Source: Larix sibirica
Taxonomy: Eukaryota > Streptophyta > Pinopsida > Pinales > Pinaceae
Assembly (NCBI GenBank): GCA_004151065.3
Contig: NWUY0300011540.1
Coordinates: forward strand, 1 to 10,288
Direction of reading: 5' to 3'
DNA length: 10,288 nt
In this document: piece after piece, positions 8,105-10,288 of the stretch
How positions within the stretch are numbered: the stretch's first letter is position 1
How the letters are laid out: every line of letters starts with the position of its first letter
Position numbers and translations under genes: made by a program
Notes under the pieces: generated by a model
Told to the model about the DNA's origin: nothing
Seen by the model: only the letters and a program-made list of their open reading frames with translations
Database searches by the model: none

Positions 8105-9281
8105 GACTAGAACTATTAGTAGTTTATAATAAAAAAGAAGGGCAGGCTGCCCAAAAACAAAATACATCACCATGTTCGACAAATAACTAGAAAATTCAGA
8201 GATCATAATGTCTAAGAACCATTCCTCCTTTCGATGCACATTTTTTCTACTTATACTAATAGCTAATCCTATATCCTTATACTGCCTAACAAAATTCCTT
8301 TAGAGGCAAACAAAATTACAGAGCATAACCCTTCAAGTACCATAAAACAAAGAAACCCGGCCTTCGATTTTTCCATGGCTAGGCTGAGAGGAGGAGCCAC
8401 CATCCCTAGCTTTTTCATTATGATTCATATGAAGGAGACTCGATTCCTTCTAAAGAGCAGAGACTTTAGTTGTTAGCGTCTCAATTACCTGCTGCTGCTG
8501 TCCAAACCCATCCCAATACAAGTCGAACTGATACTGAATTGACCACAATTATTCATCTTTGTGCGTGGATGCCGCTACCTGCCAGTCCTCCTGCCTCTGA
8601 TTCGACACCCTCCATTCTCTTTCTATCCAATGAACCTGATGTTTAATCCTCCTGCAATTCCTTGCCGCTCTCCGAACCCCATGCTCCGCACAATAAGCGT
8701 TGTCCTCTGACCCATCTTTGCTAAACATTGAGGCAGTCTCACTAATAATCCCCCCGATCACTTTCCTCTTTCCCCTAGGCCACCAAAACTAACTAGGGAA
8801 CCACCCCTTAGTACACAGACGAATGTTACAAGAACTGTGTAGGCAAATGCAGAAACAAAGCCAGATCTTTACCAATGTCCTCCTGTTACCTTTCTCCCCG
8901 AAGGTCCCATAGCACGCAATGAAATACCTTGTTCCTCTTGCTGTAGCCGTCAAGAGCGACTTCACATCACTTAAATGCATAATATCATCCGCCATAAAAG
9001 CACCTAGTCGAAAACACACAAGGGAGCATAGAATCCAACGCTCAGCTATACCCGCAACGAACTTAGGCTGTAGAAAAAGGAATGAATGCCACAACCCTGA
9101 GTCGGGAGAAGAAATACTCACACAAATTTTCTGCAGCCTTCGTAATACTTGCACGGCGAGAGCCATGCTGCTCTCCACCTGTCCTTTGCTGTTAATTGCC
9201 TTTCCCAGATTCCCAATTAGGGACATTCTGAACCATATCAAACATGCCCCACAACCAATGGGAGGAGGGGTGAATTGAGCC
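8105..9281 (-). other. Long 3' region of the nested insert, no recognised domain
   Basis: About 1.18 kb lies between the RNase H stop and the poly(A), which is long for a LINE 3' UTR. Its base composition is visibly more GC-rich than the flanks (8480-9280). It contains a 188-codon minus-strand frame at 8789-9352, listed separately, and a 70-codon minus-strand frame at 8549-8761. Neither matches a family I know. The last 300 bases before the tail are AT-rich and look like an ordinary transcript 3' end. Confidence 0.5.
8140..8152 (-). other. GC-rich palindrome near the 3' end of the nested insert
   Basis: GGGCAGGCTGCCC is a perfect inverted repeat about its central G, in otherwise AT-rich sequence, 36 bases before the poly(A) on the insert strand. 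In RNA it could form a five-pair stem with a three-base loop, followed by a U-rich stretch. Hairpins near the 3' end serve as reverse transcriptase recognition sites in some LINEs; a role here is inferred only from position. Confidence 0.4.
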
Positions 9282-9352
9282 TTAAGGGATATGTTCATTG
9301 CTAACTCCTCCAAGTAAGGAGACAAGAGTTCCTTCCGGGCTACCAACTGCAT
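8789..9352 (-). CDS. Uninterrupted 187-codon frame in the insert tail, unknown, possibly spurious
   Basis: This minus-strand frame opens at an ATG at 9350-9352, out of frame with the RNase H it overlaps for about 70 bases, and runs to a TAG at 8789-8791. The peptide starts MQLVARKELL, is Leu/Ile/Ala rich and has scattered Cys and Trp, with no signal peptide, domain or motif that I recognise. It is notable for staying open when the adjacent RNase H has three stops in about 135 codons. However, the opposite strand is also open for 119 codons at 8919-9278. Chance openness in a less AT-rich stretch is therefore plausible. Confidence 0.2.
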   Translation of the reverse strand: MQLVARKELLSPYLEELAMNISLKAQFTPPPIGCGACLIWFRMSLIGNLGKAINSKGQVESSMALAVQVLRRLQKICVSISSPDSGLWHSFLFLQPKFVAGIAERWILCSLVCFRLGAFMADDIMHLSDVKSLLTATARGTRYFIACYGTFGEKGNRRTLVKIWLCFCICLHSSCNIRLCTKGWFPS

Positions 9353-9687
9353 TGTTTGCTAAGGAGTCGATAGTTTTGATTTGATCTCTCAACACGTGGA
9401 AGAAATAAATCCTCGACAATTCTTTCATATTGTTCCATATACACTCTTTAAGCCGGGATAAGAAGGGGGAATTGAGAGGAGACTTGAATCTCATTGCCTA
9501 GATTAATATTCTTGAGTCACCCAAGCTAATTGCTTCCTTTATCCCTTTTGTGTCGAGAAATTTAGTTCCTTGCTAAAGTGCCAAGAGTTCTGCATGATTA
9601 TTTGTGGTTTACCCTAAGCTCCAAGAGAAGGAGTCCATAATGTTTCCTCCAGTGTCAAATAGAACCCCACCTGCACCTGTCGCCCCG
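9282..9687 (-). pseudogene. RNase H domain of the nested insert, 5'-truncated and broken
   Basis: Minus-strand reading from 9686: GATGAGGVLFDTGGNIMDSF, SWSLG, stop, TTNNHAELLAL (catalytic Glu), stop, QGTKFLDTKGIKEAI, SLGDSRILI (catalytic Asp), stop, AMRFKSPLN, FFHVLRDQ and SLANNAVGSPEGTL, ending NEHIP with TAA at 9282-9284. This is a plant-type RVT_3 RNase H, clearly different in sequence from the outer LINE's own domain. The first strand with its catalytic Asp is missing because the insert begins downstream of it. The last Asp is present in IDSLANNA, where the usual Ala before it is Ile. Internal stops are at 9609-9611 (TAA), 9573-9575 (TAG) and 9498-9500 (TAG), in plus coordinates. Confidence 0.88.
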
Positions 9688-9700
9688 AGATTCTCTAGCT
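9688..9700. repeat. Target-site duplication, right copy
   Basis: AGATTCTCTAGCT is the partner of 8082-8094, differing at one position (9698 G versus 8092 T). The outer LINE coding frame resumes immediately after it at 9701. Confidence 0.88.
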
Positions 9701-9817
9701 AAATTAACTCTTGGTCATATGGACGATTGCATCCTCTATGTTGAACTTGTTCAAGATCTCATAGTGGATTCTGGGTCATTTTACATTTTTGAGCTTGAAC
9801 AGTGGTTGTATGACTAG
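9701..9817 (+). pseudogene. C-terminal remainder of outer LINE ORF2, beyond the insertion
   Basis: Joining 8094 to 9701 without the insert and one target-site copy continues the RNase H frame directly: ADSL(S/A) then KLTLGHMDDCILYVELVQDL, and on to FYIFELEQWLYD with TAG at 9815-9817. No stop or frame change occurs in these 39 codons. This is the natural C-terminus of the outer ORF2 and proves that 8095-9700 is secondary sequence. Confidence 0.88.
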
Positions 9818-9995
9818 AGGTGGCTTTTTTGTTCTCTTATGGTTCGTGGACTGTTGTCCTTAGTTAGTTAGTTGGGGGATATAGTGATGATGGATATGTC
9901 TGTCTAGGTATACAGCTTATTGTCATTGCTATTTGGCTTTATGTACTAAGTAATTTTGATTACTATTAATAACAAGTTACCGTTCTTCATTACTG
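9818..9995 (+). other. 3' UTR of the outer LINE
   Basis: This is T-rich, non-coding sequence between the ORF2 stop and the terminal A-run. It includes GGTATACAGCTT near 9908 and ATTACTATTAATAA near 9959, which resemble 3' ends of plant L1 elements as I know them. The match is by impression, not alignment. Confidence 0.65.
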
Positions 9996-10003
9996 AAAAA
10001 AAA
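9996..10003 (+). other. Poly(A) tail of the outer LINE
   Basis: Eight A follow CATTACTG and are followed by GAGAGGACAAG. This marks the 3' limit of the outer element. The run is short, as expected for an old copy whose tail has eroded. Confidence 0.7.
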
Positions 10004-10017
10004 GAGAGGACAAGTAA

Positions 10018-10088
10018 TAATAATGAGGGACATTTGTGTACTTATTATCAATAACAGTGTACACAAATGATAATATTCATTATCATTA
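10018..10088. repeat. Imperfect fold-back (inverted repeat) just outside the outer LINE
   Basis: CATTTGTGTAC (10031-10041) is exactly complementary to GTACACAAATG (10059-10069). Outside these arms, TAATAATGA (10018-10026) pairs partly with TCATTATCATTA (10077-10088). The loop between the inner arms is 17 bases. It could be a tiny fold-back element or MITE remnant, or just a local palindrome. Confidence 0.6.
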
Positions 10089-10288
10089 ACGAAACCTCTA
10101 GTACAAAGACCACATGTCAAGTTAGGGAAAAAATGAATTTTAAATTTAAATTAATATTTTGTTTAAACAATTTCACATCCAAGTAGAGGTAATTTGTGAC
10201 TTCATAGCTTTTAGCCAATCATAAAATAGAAATCACAAAATTTAAAAATTCTACAAAATAATTATATTTTCAAAATATTAAATTTAAT
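10089..10288. other. AT-rich flank, nothing recognised
   Basis: This very AT-rich DNA downstream of the retroelement has no supported coding frame or repeat match. Confidence 0.6.

Larger units (their letters stand above)
8095..9687 (-). mobile_element. Nested 5'-truncated LINE-like insert with RNase H and poly(A)
   Basis: Read on the minus strand, the insert starts at 9687 inside an RNase H domain, passes that domain's stop at 9282-9284, continues for about 1.2 kb without a recognised domain, and ends in an A-run (T at 8094-8104 on the plus strand). A matched 13-bp target-site duplication, a 3' poly(A) and a sharp 5' truncation are the marks of target-primed reverse transcription. It may be a 5'-truncated L1-type element that carries RNase H at its C-terminus, or a transcript with an RNase H domain moved in trans by a LINE. 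It is younger than the outer LINE, because it interrupts it. Three stops in its RNase H show that it too is old. Confidence 0.88.
1990..10003 (+). mobile_element. Decayed plant L1-clade LINE with RNase H, interrupted by a nested insertion
   Basis: This is a near full-length non-LTR retrotransposon. It reads 5' UTR, ORF1 (DUF4283-like domain plus CCHC knuckle), ORF2 (APE-type endonuclease, reverse transcriptase, zf-RVT-like module, RNase H), 3' UTR and a terminal A-run at 9996-10003. Removing the minus-strand insert and one target-site repeat leaves about 6.4 kb, within the usual range for full-length plant L1 elements. The 5' limit is approximate: it is set where AT-rich flank gives way to less AT-rich sequence before ORF1, and I found no target-site duplication matching the bases after 10003. 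About 27 in-frame stops and several frame changes make it non-autonomous. L1 elements carrying a C-terminal archaea-like RNase H are a known plant group, and this architecture fits it. Confidence 0.9.

Noticed and set aside
8140-8152. Hairpin plus U-run as a bacterial rho-independent terminator
   Set aside because: The context is a plant retroelement; the stem is short and no bacterial gene is present.
8919-9278. 119-codon plus-strand frame inside the nested insert
   Set aside because: It is antisense to the insert, with no motif, and starts and ends inside the tail; it probably reflects low stop density in less AT-rich sequence.
1-10288. LTR retrotransposon, CRISPR array, tRNA or rRNA genes, or a prokaryotic defence system
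   Set aside because: I see no long terminal repeats, integrase or protease motifs, spaced repeats, complete tRNA cloverleaf, rRNA sequence or operon-like intact genes.

Overview
The window looks like nuclear DNA of a flowering plant, probably a eudicot. It is AT-rich and non-bacterial in layout, with no operons, ribosome binding sites or CRISPR. Most of it is one decayed L1-clade LINE of the plant type: a gag-like ORF1 with a DUF4283-like domain and CCHC knuckle, then an ORF2 with endonuclease, reverse transcriptase, a zf-RVT-like module and a C-terminal RNase H. The species cannot be told from the sequence.

Layout. 1-950 holds a degraded, coding-like plus-strand tract of unknown identity: a heptad-like region followed by an acidic tail. 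951-1990 is AT-rich intergenic DNA with short tandem duplications and a weak tRNA/SINE-like A-box/B-box pair. About 1990-10003 is the outer LINE on the plus strand. ORF1 runs over about 2240-4062, and ORF2 over 4062-8094 and 9701-9817. These are followed by a 3' UTR and a short poly(A) at 9996-10003. By-eye reading finds about 27 in-frame stops and at least five frame changes, so the copy is dead.

A second retroelement lies inside the outer RNase H domain on the minus strand (about 8095-9687). It is 5'-truncated and begins inside its own, different RNase H domain, then has a tail of about 1.2 kb and ends in a poly(A) seen as 11 T on the plus strand. It is flanked by a 13-bp target-site duplication with one mismatch (8082-8094 and 9688-9700). 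Removing the insert and one repeat restores the outer RNase H reading frame exactly, which shows a clean nested insertion.

Two points stand out. First, the outer ORF1 stop and ORF2 start overlap in a TAATGA hexamer (4060-4065), the motif type known from termination-reinitiation in bicistronic insect LINEs. Second, two distinct RNase H-bearing retroelements are nested, one having landed beside a catalytic-site codon of the other. I find no intact cellular gene and no convincing new system; the interest lies in retroelement biology.
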